Positions 52,523-61,423 of a stretch of 64,000 nucleotides of DNA are shown here, piece by piece. Both the position numbers and the translations under genes were made by a program. The number at the start of each line of letters is the position of its first letter. The stretch's first letter is position 1. Under the pieces are notes generated by a model. That model searched no databases, was not told the DNA's origin, and saw nothing but the letters and a program-made list of their open reading frames with translations. The stretch lies in contig NZ_BJYR01000019.1 of the NCBI RefSeq assembly GCF_007991615.1, forward strand, positions 1-64,000. Reading direction: 5' to 3'. Origin of the DNA: Novosphingobium sediminis. GTDB lineage: Bacteria; Pseudomonadota; Alphaproteobacteria; Sphingomonadales; Sphingomonadaceae.

Positions 52523-52570
52523 TTCGTGTTCAGGCCCGGCCCGCGCCGCAGCGCGCGCCGGAAGTGCCGA

Positions 52571-53383
52571 TCAGGCGGCCTGCTTCATCTTTTCGACCGC
52601 GAGGCTGACGCGGTTCGAGATCGGCTGGAACGCTTCGCTGGCGAGCTTGAGCATCGCTTCGCTGTTCTTCGAGGTCGCGGCGACGGCGGCGTCGAACTGC
52701 TTGCGGAGCAGCGCGTTCTGCTTCTCGAAGAACTCGGTCGGCGACTTCACCGAAGCGAGATCCTTGATCTCCGTGGTCATCGTCTCGACCGCGGTCTTCG
52801 TCTCGGCGACGTAGCTCTTGGTCATTTCCTGCAGGCCGGTGGCGAGGATCTTGGTCGATTCGACGACGGCTTCGACGTTGCCCTTGGTGAAGGTGCCGAC
52901 ATCGGCGAGCGAAGCCTGGCTCTTCTCGAAAGCGACCTTCGCCTTTTCGGTGGCGTCCTTGAAGGCGGTCTGGATGGTCTCGGTCACATCGGTGGTCTTG
53001 GCGGTCATGATGAAATAATCCTTCTGCTTGGCAGCCGCGCTCTTCACGGAGGCGGCCTGTTTCTTGTTGGTCTTGGGCGTAAGCGTGCTGGTCATCGCGG
53101 CAGACTTCGGCGCGGGCTTGGCAGCCTTGACCTTGATCTTCCGGACCGGCTTGGCAGCCGGAGCCACCGGCGCTTCGACAGTCGTCTCCGAAGCGGGCAC
53201 GGCGACCTTGCGCGGACGACCGGGCTTGCCCTTTGCCTTGGGAGCCGGCTTGGCAGCGGCAGCCGGAGCGGCGGCCACTTCAAGCGTTTCCGACTGCGCT
53301 GGCAGTTCGGCTGCGGCCGGCTCAGCCTCGACAGCCGGCGCGGCGATTGCTGCGTCTGCGATGTCCTTGACTTCGTCTTCCAT
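52571..53383 (-). CDS. Phasin-family protein with AT-hook-bearing N-terminus
   Basis: A 270-residue PHA-granule surface protein. The N-terminal 120 residues are Ala/Pro/Lys-rich, with an AT-hook-like P-G-R-P-R-K at 54-59 and more basic K-K runs. The C-terminal part (about 125-270) is a helical phasin domain (T-A-F-K-D-A-T-E-K-A, N-V-E-A-V-V-E-S). The histone-like tail recalls PhaF, which links granules to the nucleoid. A shorter start at Met126 is possible. Promoter and paired operators lie upstream, and phaC is next. Confidence 0.88.
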   Translation of the reverse strand: MEDEVKDIADAAIAAPAVEAEPAAAELPAQSETLEVAAAPAAAAKPAPKAKGKPGRPRKVAVPASETTVEAPVAPAAKPVRKIKVKAAKPAPKSAAMTSTLTPKTNKKQAASVKSAAAKQKDYFIMTAKTTDVTETIQTAFKDATEKAKVAFEKSQASLADVGTFTKGNVEAVVESTKILATGLQEMTKSYVAETKTAVETMTTEIKDLASVKSPTEFFEKQNALLRKQFDAAVAATSKNSEAMLKLASEAFQPISNRVSLAVEKMKQAA

Positions 53384-53455
53384 AACCTGACTGCTCCTGC
53401 GCCGGACACGCTCCATCAACAAAATCCAACGAGTTGGATCCGCAGCGGACCGTGT

Positions 53456-53512
53456 TGCAGTGCACAAAATAGGTGCTCGACCGAGTCAGGTCAAGTGTTA
53501 TTGTGCACTGCA
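53456..53512 (-). promoter_or_regulatory. Phasin promoter flanked by an inverted pair of operators
   Basis: On the minus strand TTGACC (53494-53489), a 17-bp spacer and TATTTT (53471-53466) make a near-consensus promoter. A 12-bp inverted repeat, TGCAGTGCACAA (53456-53467) and TTGTGCACTGCA (53501-53512), brackets it. One arm overlaps the -10/start and the other lies just upstream of -35; arm centres are 45 bp apart. The TGC-rich sequence fits a PhaR/PhbF-like repressor that senses free PHB. Confidence 0.7.
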
Positions 53513-53564
53513 CCATGGGAAGAAGTCCCCAGAATGGCGGGGCTTTACCGGTTTTTGGCGGACT

Positions 53565-55475
53565 TCAGCGGGTCTTGACGTAGCGGCCCGGCGCATCCTC
53601 GATCACCGCATCGCCGCGCCCGCCCGGCACGCGCTTGCCTTTGGCGGGCACGGTGGCGGCATCCGACTCGCGGATCCACTCGATCCAGTCCGGCCACCAG
53701 CTGCCCTTCGTCTCGCGCGCGCCGCTGATAAATTCGGCAAGCGTGGTGGCTGCGCCATCGTTACGCCAGTACTGGTACTTGCCCGCATCCGGCGGATTGA
53801 CCACCCCGGCGATATGGCCCGAGCCGGCGAGCAGGAACCGCCACGGACCCGACAGCAGCCGCGTCAGCTTCCACACGCTTTCGGGCGGCGCGATATGATC
53901 CTCGCGCCCGGCCTGAATGTAGCAGGGTGTCTCGATCAGCCTGAGGTCAATCGGGGTGCCATCGATCGCCAGCGAATCCGGCATGACCAGCCGGTTGTCG
54001 CGGTAGAGGTCTTCGAGATAGGCCTTGTGCCACTTTGCCGGAAGATTGGTGGTGTCGCCGTTCCAGTGCAGCAGGTCGAACGCCGGATAGTCCTCGCCCA
54101 GCAGGTAGTTGCTGACGACGTAGTTCCAGATGAGATCGGTGCCGCGCAGCAGGTTGAACGTGGCGGCCATGTAGCGCCCGTCGAGGTAGCCGTCGGTGAC
54201 GAAACTTTCGAGCAGCTTGATCTGGCTGTCGTCGATGAACGACTTGAGATCGCCCGCTTTTTCGAAATCTACCTGCGCGGTGAAGAAGGTGGCGGAGCGC
54301 ACCTTGTCCGCCTCGCCGCGCCGCGCGAGCAGCGCGAGCGTTGCGGCCAGCGTGGTGCCGGCGACGCAGTAGCCGATCGTGTGGATCTGCGGCACGTCCA
54401 GCCGCTCGCGCACCACGTCGATCGCCTCGACTTGCGCCAGCACGTAATCATCCCAGACAACGTCGGCCATCGAGGCATCGGCCGATTTCCACGAGACGAC
54501 GAAGACCGTGAGCCCCTGTTCGACCGCCCAGCGAATGAAGCTTTTCTTGGGGTTGAGATCGAGGATGTAGAAGCGGTTGATCCACGGCGGGAAGATCAGC
54601 AGCGGCACTGCGAGCACATCGGGGGTCGCGGGGCTGTACTGGATCAACTGATAGAGCGGGGTTTCGTGGACCACCTTGCCGGGCGTAACCGCGATGTTGC
54701 GGCCAAGCTCGAAGGCTTCGGGGTCGGTGTGGGTGAGCTGGCCCTTGCGCATATCGGCAAGCAGGTGCTCGGCGCCCTTCACGAGGTTCTCGCCGTGGGT
54801 TTCGAGCGTGCGCTCGATCACGATGGGATTGGTCATCGGGAAGTTGGCCGGGCTCAGCGCATCGACCACCATCTTGGTGAAGAACTGCACCTGGTGCTGG
54901 CGTTCGGGCGGCAGGCCCTTCACGTCGGCAGCCATCGCGGTCAGCTTTTCCGAGAGCAGCAGGTAGGTCTGGTGCAGCAGCGCGAACCACGGCTGATCGG
55001 CCCAGCGCGGATCGGCAAAGCGGCGGTCCTTGCGCGGCAGCGGCGTGTCCTCGGCCTTCGCCGCGCCGGGGCCGATGCCATAGCGGCCAAGCACCTTGGT
55101 CCATAGCTCCAGCCCGTCTTCCCACAGCTTGGCCTGCGTTTCGGTCTGCGAGATCGGCAGCGCGGCGTACCACTCGGAAAACATCCCGGTCCAACGCGCG
55201 GGATCAGCCATGCGCGCCATCACCGGTTCGACCTGCCCGGCCTGTTCGGCCCCGAAATCGAGCCACATCTTCTGCAACTTCGCGGCAGACATCGCCCAGT
55301 GCTGCATGGCGGCGGGATCGGACGCCAGATTGGGCAGGGGAGTCGATGCAGTGGGGAGGAACGGGGCGAAGAGGGACTGCATCGCCTCACCCTGCTGGCG
55401 CATGAGATCCTCGATCACCCCGGCATCCATAGAGGAATTGAGAGGATTTTCCGGCGGTGTTGCGGCGTCAGCCAT
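53565..55475 (-). CDS. phaC: Class I poly(3-hydroxyalkanoate) synthase
   Basis: Polymerises 3-hydroxyacyl-CoA into PHA granules. It has 636 residues; the lipase-like box G-Y-C-V-A-G holds the nucleophile Cys370. Catalytic Asp526 (G-R-E-D-H-I-A-P) and His554 (G-S-G-H-I-A-G) follow. The N-terminal domain (1-200) is typical of class I. phaA and phaB are not here. It is divergent from the aminotransferase gene and upstream of the phasin on the same strand. Confidence 0.97.
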   Translation of the reverse strand: MADAATPPENPLNSSMDAGVIEDLMRQQGEAMQSLFAPFLPTASTPLPNLASDPAAMQHWAMSAAKLQKMWLDFGAEQAGQVEPVMARMADPARWTGMFSEWYAALPISQTETQAKLWEDGLELWTKVLGRYGIGPGAAKAEDTPLPRKDRRFADPRWADQPWFALLHQTYLLLSEKLTAMAADVKGLPPERQHQVQFFTKMVVDALSPANFPMTNPIVIERTLETHGENLVKGAEHLLADMRKGQLTHTDPEAFELGRNIAVTPGKVVHETPLYQLIQYSPATPDVLAVPLLIFPPWINRFYILDLNPKKSFIRWAVEQGLTVFVVSWKSADASMADVVWDDYVLAQVEAIDVVRERLDVPQIHTIGYCVAGTTLAATLALLARRGEADKVRSATFFTAQVDFEKAGDLKSFIDDSQIKLLESFVTDGYLDGRYMAATFNLLRGTDLIWNYVVSNYLLGEDYPAFDLLHWNGDTTNLPAKWHKAYLEDLYRDNRLVMPDSLAIDGTPIDLRLIETPCYIQAGREDHIAPPESVWKLTRLLSGPWRFLLAGSGHIAGVVNPPDAGKYQYWRNDGAATTLAEFISGARETKGSWWPDWIEWIRESDAATVPAKGKRVPGGRGDAVIEDAPGRYVKTR

Positions 55476-55623
55476 GGTGGTCCCAGTCCCTGTTGCGCTT
55501 GTGGTGCCTATAGCGCCGATTCGGCTGCTTGTGATCCCTTCCGGTTCCCACGGGGCAACGATTGTCGTAAGGGGCGTGCTGGTTCGGTGCTTTTGCCGGA
55601 CCTATGGAGTGCGAGAAACCACC

Positions 55624-56823
55624 GTGACCGAAGAATTCTACCGCATGAAGCGCCTGCCGCCCTATGTCATCGCCGAAGTGAACGCGATGCGGGCCGCCGC
55701 TCGCGCGCGCGGTGCAGACATCATCGATCTCGGCATGGGCAACCCCGATCTCCCGCCTCCCGCGCATGTCATCGAAAAGCTTTGCGAAGTGGCGATGAAG
55801 CCCGATGCGCACGGCTATTCGGCGTCGAAGGGTATCCCCGGCGTGCGCAAGGCGCAGGCCAACTACTATGGCCGCCGCTTCAACGTAGAGCTTGATCCCG
55901 AGACCGAAGTCGTGATGACGATGGGCTCGAAGGAAGGCCTCGCCAGCCTCGCCACCGCGATCACCGCGCCGGGCGATGTCGTGCTCGCGCCGAACCCGAG
56001 CTACCCGATTCACACCTTCGGCTTCATCATCGCCGGGGCAACGATCCGCTCGGTGCCGACCACGCCCGACGAACGCTACTGGGAAGCGCTCGACCGTGCG
56101 ATGCGTTACAGCGTGCCGCGCCCGTCGGTCGTCATCGTCAACTACCCGTCGAACCCGACGGCCGAGACGGTCGACCTCGCCTTCTACGAGCGCCTCGTGG
56201 CGTGGGCCAAGGAAAACAAGGTCTGGGTCCTGTCCGACCTTGCCTATTCCGAGCTCTATTTCGATGGGCAGCCGACCCGCTCGATCCTCGAAGTTCCGGG
56301 CGCGAAGGACGTTGCGGTCGAGTTCACCTCGATGTCGAAGACCTTCTCGATGGCCGGCTGGCGCGTCGGTTTCGCGGTGGGCAACAAGCAGCTCATTGCG
56401 GCGCTGACCCGCGTGAAGTCCTACCTCGATTACGGTGCGTTCACGCCGATTCAGGCGGCGACGTGCGCCGCGCTCAACGGGCCGCAGGATATCGTCGAGC
56501 AGAACCGCCTGCTTTATCAAAAGCGCCGCGACGTGATGGTCGAGGCGTTTGGCCGTGCCGGCTGGGAAATCCCGTCACCGCGCGCTTCGATGTTCGCCTG
56601 GGCCCCGCTGCCGCCGGCACTGCGCGAGATGGGCAGTCTCGAATTCTCGAAGCAGCTTCTCACCCACGCCGAAGTCGCGGTCGCGCCGGGCGTCGGTTAT
56701 GGCGAGGACGGCGAGGGCTATGTCCGCATCGCCATGGTCGAGAACGAGCAGCGCCTGCGTCAGGCAGCGCGGAACATCCGCCGCTATCTCACCAGCATGG
56801 GCGTCAACGCCAGCGCCGCATAA
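55624..56823 (+). CDS. alaC: AlaC-type class I aminotransferase
   Basis: A 399-residue PLP aminotransferase. E-E-F-Y-R-M-K-R-L-P-P-Y-V opens it as in AlaC (glutamate-pyruvate aminotransferase). N-Y-P-S-N-P-T-A is the PLP/substrate loop, D-L-A-Y-S-E-L-Y carries the PLP-contacting Asp, and Lys239 (S-M-S-K-T-F-S-M-A-G-W-R) forms the Schiff base. The GTG at 55624 starts the conserved sequence; upstream in-frame codons belong to the phaC promoter region. Close relatives are also labelled LL-diaminopimelate aminotransferase. Confidence 0.88.
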   Translation: MTEEFYRMKRLPPYVIAEVNAMRAAARARGADIIDLGMGNPDLPPPAHVIEKLCEVAMKPDAHGYSASKGIPGVRKAQANYYGRRFNVELDPETEVVMTMGSKEGLASLATAITAPGDVVLAPNPSYPIHTFGFIIAGATIRSVPTTPDERYWEALDRAMRYSVPRPSVVIVNYPSNPTAETVDLAFYERLVAWAKENKVWVLSDLAYSELYFDGQPTRSILEVPGAKDVAVEFTSMSKTFSMAGWRVGFAVGNKQLIAALTRVKSYLDYGAFTPIQAATCAALNGPQDIVEQNRLLYQKRRDVMVEAFGRAGWEIPSPRASMFAWAPLPPALREMGSLEFSKQLLTHAEVAVAPGVGYGEDGEGYVRIAMVENEQRLRQAARNIRRYLTSMGVNASAA

Positions 56824-56848
56824 CCAGCATAACGGGGGCAGGACCAAG

Positions 56849-57649
56849 ATGAAGTTCCACGATCGCGTCAGCATCACCATCGAAGACCACGTTGCCCATG
56901 TCCTGCTCGACCGGGCGGACAAGATGAACGCGCTCGACGATGCGATGTTCGACGGGATCATCGCTGCGGGCACCCACCTGCATTTCGAAAAGGGTGTGCG
57001 CAGCGTCGTTCTCTCCGGCGCAGGGCGGTCGTTCTGCGCCGGGCTCGATCTTTCGAGCATGGGCAACCCGGATCGCTGGGGCAGTGGCGGCAACCTGACC
57101 GACCGCACCCACGGCAATGCCAACCGGGCGCAGCAGGCGGCGATGGTCTGGCGCAAGCTGCCGATGCCGGTGATCGCGGCGGTTCACGGCGTGTGCTTCG
57201 GTGGCGGGCTGCAGGTGGCAAGTGGTGCGGATATCCGCATCGCCCACCCCGATGCGCGCATGGCCGTGATGGAAGTGAAGTGGGGCCTCGTGCCCGACAT
57301 GGCCGGCTATGTCCTCTGGCGGGGCAACGTGCGCGATGATGTGCTGCGCGAACTGACCTACACGCACCGCGAATTCAACGGCACCGAGGCTGCGGCGTTC
57401 GGTTTTGCGACCCATGCCGATCCCGATCCGCTGGGCCGCGCCATGGCTATCGCGCGCGAGATCGCGGGGAAGAGCCCCCACGCCGTGCGCGGGTCCAAGC
57501 TGCTTACCAATCGCACTGCCCACATGAACGAGGACGAGATCCTCATGGCGGAGAGCGTGGCGCAGCACGAACTCATGTATTCGCGCAACCAGATCGAGGC
57601 CGTGCGCGCCGGCATGGAGAAGCGCGCCGCCGATTTCGTCGATCCCTGA
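56849..57649 (+). CDS. Enoyl-CoA hydratase/isomerase (crotonase) family protein
   Basis: A 266-residue crotonase. The oxyanion-hole segments are G-R-S-F-C-A-G-L-D-L and H-G-V-C-F-G-G-G-L-Q. The catalytic Glu expected near M-E-V-K-W-G-L-V-P-D seems present (M-A-V-M-E-V-K-W-G). The C-terminus trimerisation helices are normal. GCAGGA lies about 9 bases before ATG 56849. It lies 25 bp after alaC and is probably co-transcribed. Substrate uncertain. Confidence 0.9.
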   Translation: MKFHDRVSITIEDHVAHVLLDRADKMNALDDAMFDGIIAAGTHLHFEKGVRSVVLSGAGRSFCAGLDLSSMGNPDRWGSGGNLTDRTHGNANRAQQAAMVWRKLPMPVIAAVHGVCFGGGLQVASGADIRIAHPDARMAVMEVKWGLVPDMAGYVLWRGNVRDDVLRELTYTHREFNGTEAAAFGFATHADPDPLGRAMAIAREIAGKSPHAVRGSKLLTNRTAHMNEDEILMAESVAQHELMYSRNQIEAVRAGMEKRAADFVDP

Positions 57650-57736
57650 GGGCCAGGGGACGCAAATCCGAAAGAATCCCGTTGCGGCGGAACCGGCGCT
57701 CGGCTAACCGCGCCGTTCCACGCTGATGCGCATCGG

Positions 57737-57810
57737 GGCCCGATGGCGGAGTGGTTACGCACCGGACTGCAAATCCGTTTACGCCGGTTCGATTCCGGCT
57801 CGGGCCTCCA
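57737..57810 (+). tRNA. tRNA-Cys (anticodon GCA)
   Basis: Acceptor GGCCCGA/TCGGGCC (57737-57743 with 57800-57806). The anticodon loop CTGCAAA gives GCA. T-arm GGTTCGATTCC. CCA encoded (57808-57810). A weak promoter TTGCGG-N17-TAACCG lies at 57682-57710. Confidence 0.95.
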
Positions 57811-57948
57811 TCTCCCCGCCTTTCATTGACAGGTAGCTGCATCCTTTCTGCAGCCGGGCTTGCCGTCTGAGCGCAAGAAATGTCAAAAATCGGCGCAAGG
57901 CGGTCTAAAGCCTTTGGCTACCTGAATGCCTACTCTCCCCGTCAAAGG

Positions 57949-57975
57949 CCCCGGAAAGGGGGCATATCCGGGGAG
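57949..57975 (+). promoter_or_regulatory. Hairpin sequestering the ribosome binding site of the TonB receptor gene
   Basis: Inverted repeat CCCCGGA (57949-57955)/TCCGGGG (57967-57973) with an 11-nt loop. The 3' arm overlaps the GGGGAG ribosome binding site that lies 6 bases ahead of ATG 57982. Another inverted repeat GCTGCA/TGCAGC (57836-57841/57849-57854) lies upstream, after tRNA-Cys. Confidence 0.4.
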
Positions 57976-57981
57976 ATGACC

Positions 57982-60198
57982 ATGTCAGGTATGGGTTTGA
58001 CGCGCGTTCTGGCGTTTGCACTTGTGGCGGGCCAATCGGGCGCTGCGCTGGCGCAGGATGCCGGGAGCGGCGAGGCCGCCAATTCGGGCGAGATCATCGT
58101 GACGGCGCAGCGGCGCGAGCAATCGCTGCTCGATGTTCCGCTCGCGATCACGGCGGTGACGGGCGATGCGCTGGCCAATCGCGGCGTGAGCAATTCCGCA
58201 CAGCTCGGCGATGTCGTGCCCAATCTGCAGATCAACAGCCCCTATGGCCGCACCCAGCCCAACTTCTCGCTGCGCGGGATCGGCGTTGCGAACGAATACA
58301 ATTCGAACCAGGCCTCGCCGGTCGGTGTCTATCTCGATGACGTGTACCTCGCCCCGCGCACCAGCCACGGCATGGGGCTGTTCGACCTCGACCGCGTCGA
58401 AGTGCTGCGCGGGCCGCAGGGGACGCTGTTCGGACGCAACACGACCGGCGGCGCGATCAACTTCATCACCAAAAAGCCCGGGCTCTCGGGTGCCAACGGT
58501 TATGTCGAGGCGGGATACGGCAACTACAACTTGGTCACCGCGCAAGGCGCGATCGAAACCACGCTGGCCGAGGACAAGGCGGGCCTGCGCGTCGCGGTGA
58601 ACTATGCCAAGGGCGATGGGCAGGTGAAGAATCTGTTCGCGGGCGGGCGTGATCCGATGTCGACCTATACGCTGCAGGGCCGCGCCTCGCTGCGACTGAA
58701 GCCTACCGAGACGCTCGATGTCACCCTGCGAGCCTATGGCGGGCGCGACCGGGGAACTCAGGCCGCGGTCCACGGGCTTGGCGTGTTCCGCACCGGGCTG
58801 GGCTTCTTCGAGACCAACGAGAACCGCGTCGGCGAGAACCGCACCGATGCCTGGGGCTTCTCTGCCAACGTCGCGCTCGACCTTTCTTCAAGCCTCCGAG
58901 TCACCTCGATCACGTCCTACGATGGCGGCCAGCAGAACCTGCAGCAGGCTGCGGACGGCGCGCCGCTCGACATCCTCGATATCAACTGGCGCTCGCAGTA
59001 CCGCCAGTTCAGCGAGGAACTGCGCGCGAACTACACGGCCAAGGGGCTGAGCTTTGTCGGCGGGCTATTCTATGGCTGGGACCGCAATGTCACCGACAAC
59101 CGCTTCAACCTGCCGCTGCCACCGGCGGGCGGGTTCTTCCAGCACTACCGGCAGAACCGGCGCAGCTACGCGGTGTTCGGGCAGGCCGATATCGATCTTG
59201 CCAGCGGCCTCGTGCTCACGCTGGGCGCGCGCTACACGAAGGACAAGTCGCGTTATGACGATGCCTTCGCCTACCTCTTCGTGGGCGCGGTGGGGGCGCC
59301 TGACTTCCCGATCGCGACGACGGTGCCGTGCCCGGGCGTTCCGGGCACCTGCGCCTATGATGCCAATGCCCGCTTTGCGCTGAAGGACACGAACAACGCG
59401 CTGACGGGCCGCGCCGCGCTGAGCTACACGCTGGCGAACGGCACGCTGCTGTTTGTCAGCTACAACCGCGGCTACCGCGCCGGGGCGGTCAACGGCGGCG
59501 GCTACACCTCGTCTGCGGGTATCGGCTATATCAAGCCCGAGCGGGTCAATGCCTTCGAGGCCGGGATCAAGGGCCGTGCGCTGGACCGTGCGCTGACCTA
59601 TGCGATCAGCGCCTTCTACTACGACTATACCAACCAGCAGTTGCAGGACACGCGCGCGGGGCCGGTCTCGTTCCTCGTCAACGCGCCGAAGTCCGAGGTC
59701 TATGGGCTGGAGCTGGAAGCGAGCCTCAAGGCCAGTGCCCGGCTGCGCTTCGATGGTTCGCTTGGCCTGCTCCATTCGAAGTACAAGGATCTGACGCTGC
59801 AAGGCACCGATCTGTCGGGGAACCGCCTGCCCTTTGCGCCGAGCATGACCGGGCAGTTTGCGATGAGCTGGGATGCGCTGGACCTCGCGGGCGGCACGGT
59901 GACGTTCGCGCCGAGCGTCGCCTATTCGAGCCGCCAGTTCTTCTCGCCCTTCAACGAGACCAACGTGGCGGGTTCGCCGCAGGTCAATGCCGAACTGCAG
60001 CAGGGCGCCAATGCCAAGGCCAATGCCGCGCTCAGTTGGTCGAACAAGCGGGTCACGGTGCGTGCGTTCGCGAACAACCTCTTCCAGCGCAAGACATATG
60101 GTTACGGGCTTGATCTGCGCGGGGCGGGCTTCCCCTACAACTTCCTCGTTCCGGCGGCACCGCAGACCTACGGGATGAGCGTGCGGCTTGGGTTCTGA
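57982..60198 (+). CDS. TonB-dependent receptor (no STN domain)
   Basis: A 738-residue outer-membrane receptor. After a signal peptide (1-24, A-L-A-Q-D) there is a TonB-box-like E-I-I-V-T-A-Q-R-R-E-Q. The plug (V-P-L-A-I-T-A-V, S-L-R-G-I-G, V-E-V-L-R-G-P-Q-G-T-L-F-G-R-N) and the barrel ending R-L-G-F follow. It is typical of the large sphingomonad group next to catabolic genes for hydrophobic compounds. The ATG at 57982 has GGGGAG upstream. It overlaps none of its neighbours and leads into the P450 gene by 4 bp. Confidence 0.92.
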   Translation: MSGMGLTRVLAFALVAGQSGAALAQDAGSGEAANSGEIIVTAQRREQSLLDVPLAITAVTGDALANRGVSNSAQLGDVVPNLQINSPYGRTQPNFSLRGIGVANEYNSNQASPVGVYLDDVYLAPRTSHGMGLFDLDRVEVLRGPQGTLFGRNTTGGAINFITKKPGLSGANGYVEAGYGNYNLVTAQGAIETTLAEDKAGLRVAVNYAKGDGQVKNLFAGGRDPMSTYTLQGRASLRLKPTETLDVTLRAYGGRDRGTQAAVHGLGVFRTGLGFFETNENRVGENRTDAWGFSANVALDLSSSLRVTSITSYDGGQQNLQQAADGAPLDILDINWRSQYRQFSEELRANYTAKGLSFVGGLFYGWDRNVTDNRFNLPLPPAGGFFQHYRQNRRSYAVFGQADIDLASGLVLTLGARYTKDKSRYDDAFAYLFVGAVGAPDFPIATTVPCPGVPGTCAYDANARFALKDTNNALTGRAALSYTLANGTLLFVSYNRGYRAGAVNGGGYTSSAGIGYIKPERVNAFEAGIKGRALDRALTYAISAFYYDYTNQQLQDTRAGPVSFLVNAPKSEVYGLELEASLKASARLRFDGSLGLLHSKYKDLTLQGTDLSGNRLPFAPSMTGQFAMSWDALDLAGGTVTFAPSVAYSSRQFFSPFNETNVAGSPQVNAELQQGANAKANAALSWSNKRVTVRAFANNLFQRKTYGYGLDLRGAGFPYNFLVPAAPQTYGMSVRLGF

Positions 60199-60202
60199 GG
60201 CG

Positions 60203-61423
60203 ATGGGCGCGATCGATCTTGCCGATCCCGATCTCTACCTCGGCGGGGTGCCCTATGGTGCCCTTGCCGAGCTGCGCCGGGCGGACGGGGTCTATTGGAA
60301 CGAGCAGGCGCAAGGGACCGGCTTCTGGGCGGTGCTGCGGTTTGACGACATCGTAGCCGTTTCGCGCCAGCCGGACCTGTTCTCGTCCGCTTACGAGAAT
60401 GGCGGCCACCGCATCTTCAACGAGAACGAGACGGGCCTTGCCGGTGCGGGCGAGGCGGCCATCGGCGTGCCGTTCATCTCGCGCGATCCGCCCTATCACA
60501 CGCGCTACCGGGCTTTCGTGATGCCTGCGCTGGCCCCGGTCCGGATCGCGGGGATCGAGGAGCGGATTGCAGCGCGCGTGGAAAGCCTGCTGGCGGACCT
60601 GCCGCTGGATGAGCCGGTGGATCTCCTCGGCCGCTTCACCGTGCCGCTGCCGCTGCTGACCCTGGCCGAGTTGCTCGGGCTACCGGGCGAAATGTGGCGC
60701 GATCTGCACCGCTGGACCGATGCCTTCATCGGTGAGGACGATCCGGACTTGCGCCAGTCGCCCGAAGCGATGGGTGCGGTGCTGGGCGAATTCATGGGCT
60801 TTGCCAGCGAGCTCTATCATGCGCGGCGCAAGGAGCCGGGGCCGGACATTGCCTCGCTGCTCGCCAATGCGGTGATTGACGGCAAGCCGATGCCGCTCGG
60901 CGAATTCGTCGGCAATCTGGTGCTGGCGCTTGTCGGCGGGAATGAGACGACGCGCAATTCGCTCAACCACAGCGTGATCGCCTTCGCGCGCGATCACCGG
61001 CAGTGGGACATGCTCCGCAGCAATCCTGACCTGCTTGCCGGCGCGGCGAAGGAAATGGTGCGCCATGCCAGCCCCGTCGTTCATATGCGCCGCACCGCCA
61101 CGCGCGATACCGAGCTTGGCGGCAAGCGGATCCGGGCGGGGGACAAGGTCGTGCTGTTCTACCCGAGCGGGAACCGCGACGAGGCAGTGTTCGATGCGCC
61201 CGATCGCTTTGATGTGACGCGGCAGATCAAGGCGCACGTCGGCTTCGGTTCGGGCACGCATGTCTGCGTCGGCTCGCGCCTTGCCGAAATGCAATTGCGG
61301 CTGGCCTTCGGTGCGCTCGCGCGGCATGTTCGCGGCTTCGAAATCGTCGACGATCCAGCCCGGGTCCGCTCGAACTTCATCACCGGGTTCAAGCGACTGG
61401 AGGCGCGTCTGGTGGGAGCGTGA
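60203..61423 (+). CDS. Cytochrome P450
   Basis: A 406-residue soluble bacterial P450. The I-helix is G-G-N-E-T-T (245-250), E-x-x-R is Glu284/Arg287, H-M-R-R-T-A-T follows, and the haem loop F-G-S-G-T-H-V-C-V-G holds Cys355. The H-M-R-R-T-A and G-N-R-D-E-A-V-F segments resemble CYP125/CYP108-like enzymes that hydroxylate terpenoid or steroid side chains. Needs a ferredoxin and reductase, not present nearby. ATG 60203 is preferred to an upstream TTG. Its stop overlaps the AraC gene start by one base. Confidence 0.93.
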   Translation: MGAIDLADPDLYLGGVPYGALAELRRADGVYWNEQAQGTGFWAVLRFDDIVAVSRQPDLFSSAYENGGHRIFNENETGLAGAGEAAIGVPFISRDPPYHTRYRAFVMPALAPVRIAGIEERIAARVESLLADLPLDEPVDLLGRFTVPLPLLTLAELLGLPGEMWRDLHRWTDAFIGEDDPDLRQSPEAMGAVLGEFMGFASELYHARRKEPGPDIASLLANAVIDGKPMPLGEFVGNLVLALVGGNETTRNSLNHSVIAFARDHRQWDMLRSNPDLLAGAAKEMVRHASPVVHMRRTATRDTELGGKRIRAGDKVVLFYPSGNRDEAVFDAPDRFDVTRQIKAHVGFGSGTHVCVGSRLAEMQLRLAFGALARHVRGFEIVDDPARVRSNFITGFKRLEARLVGA

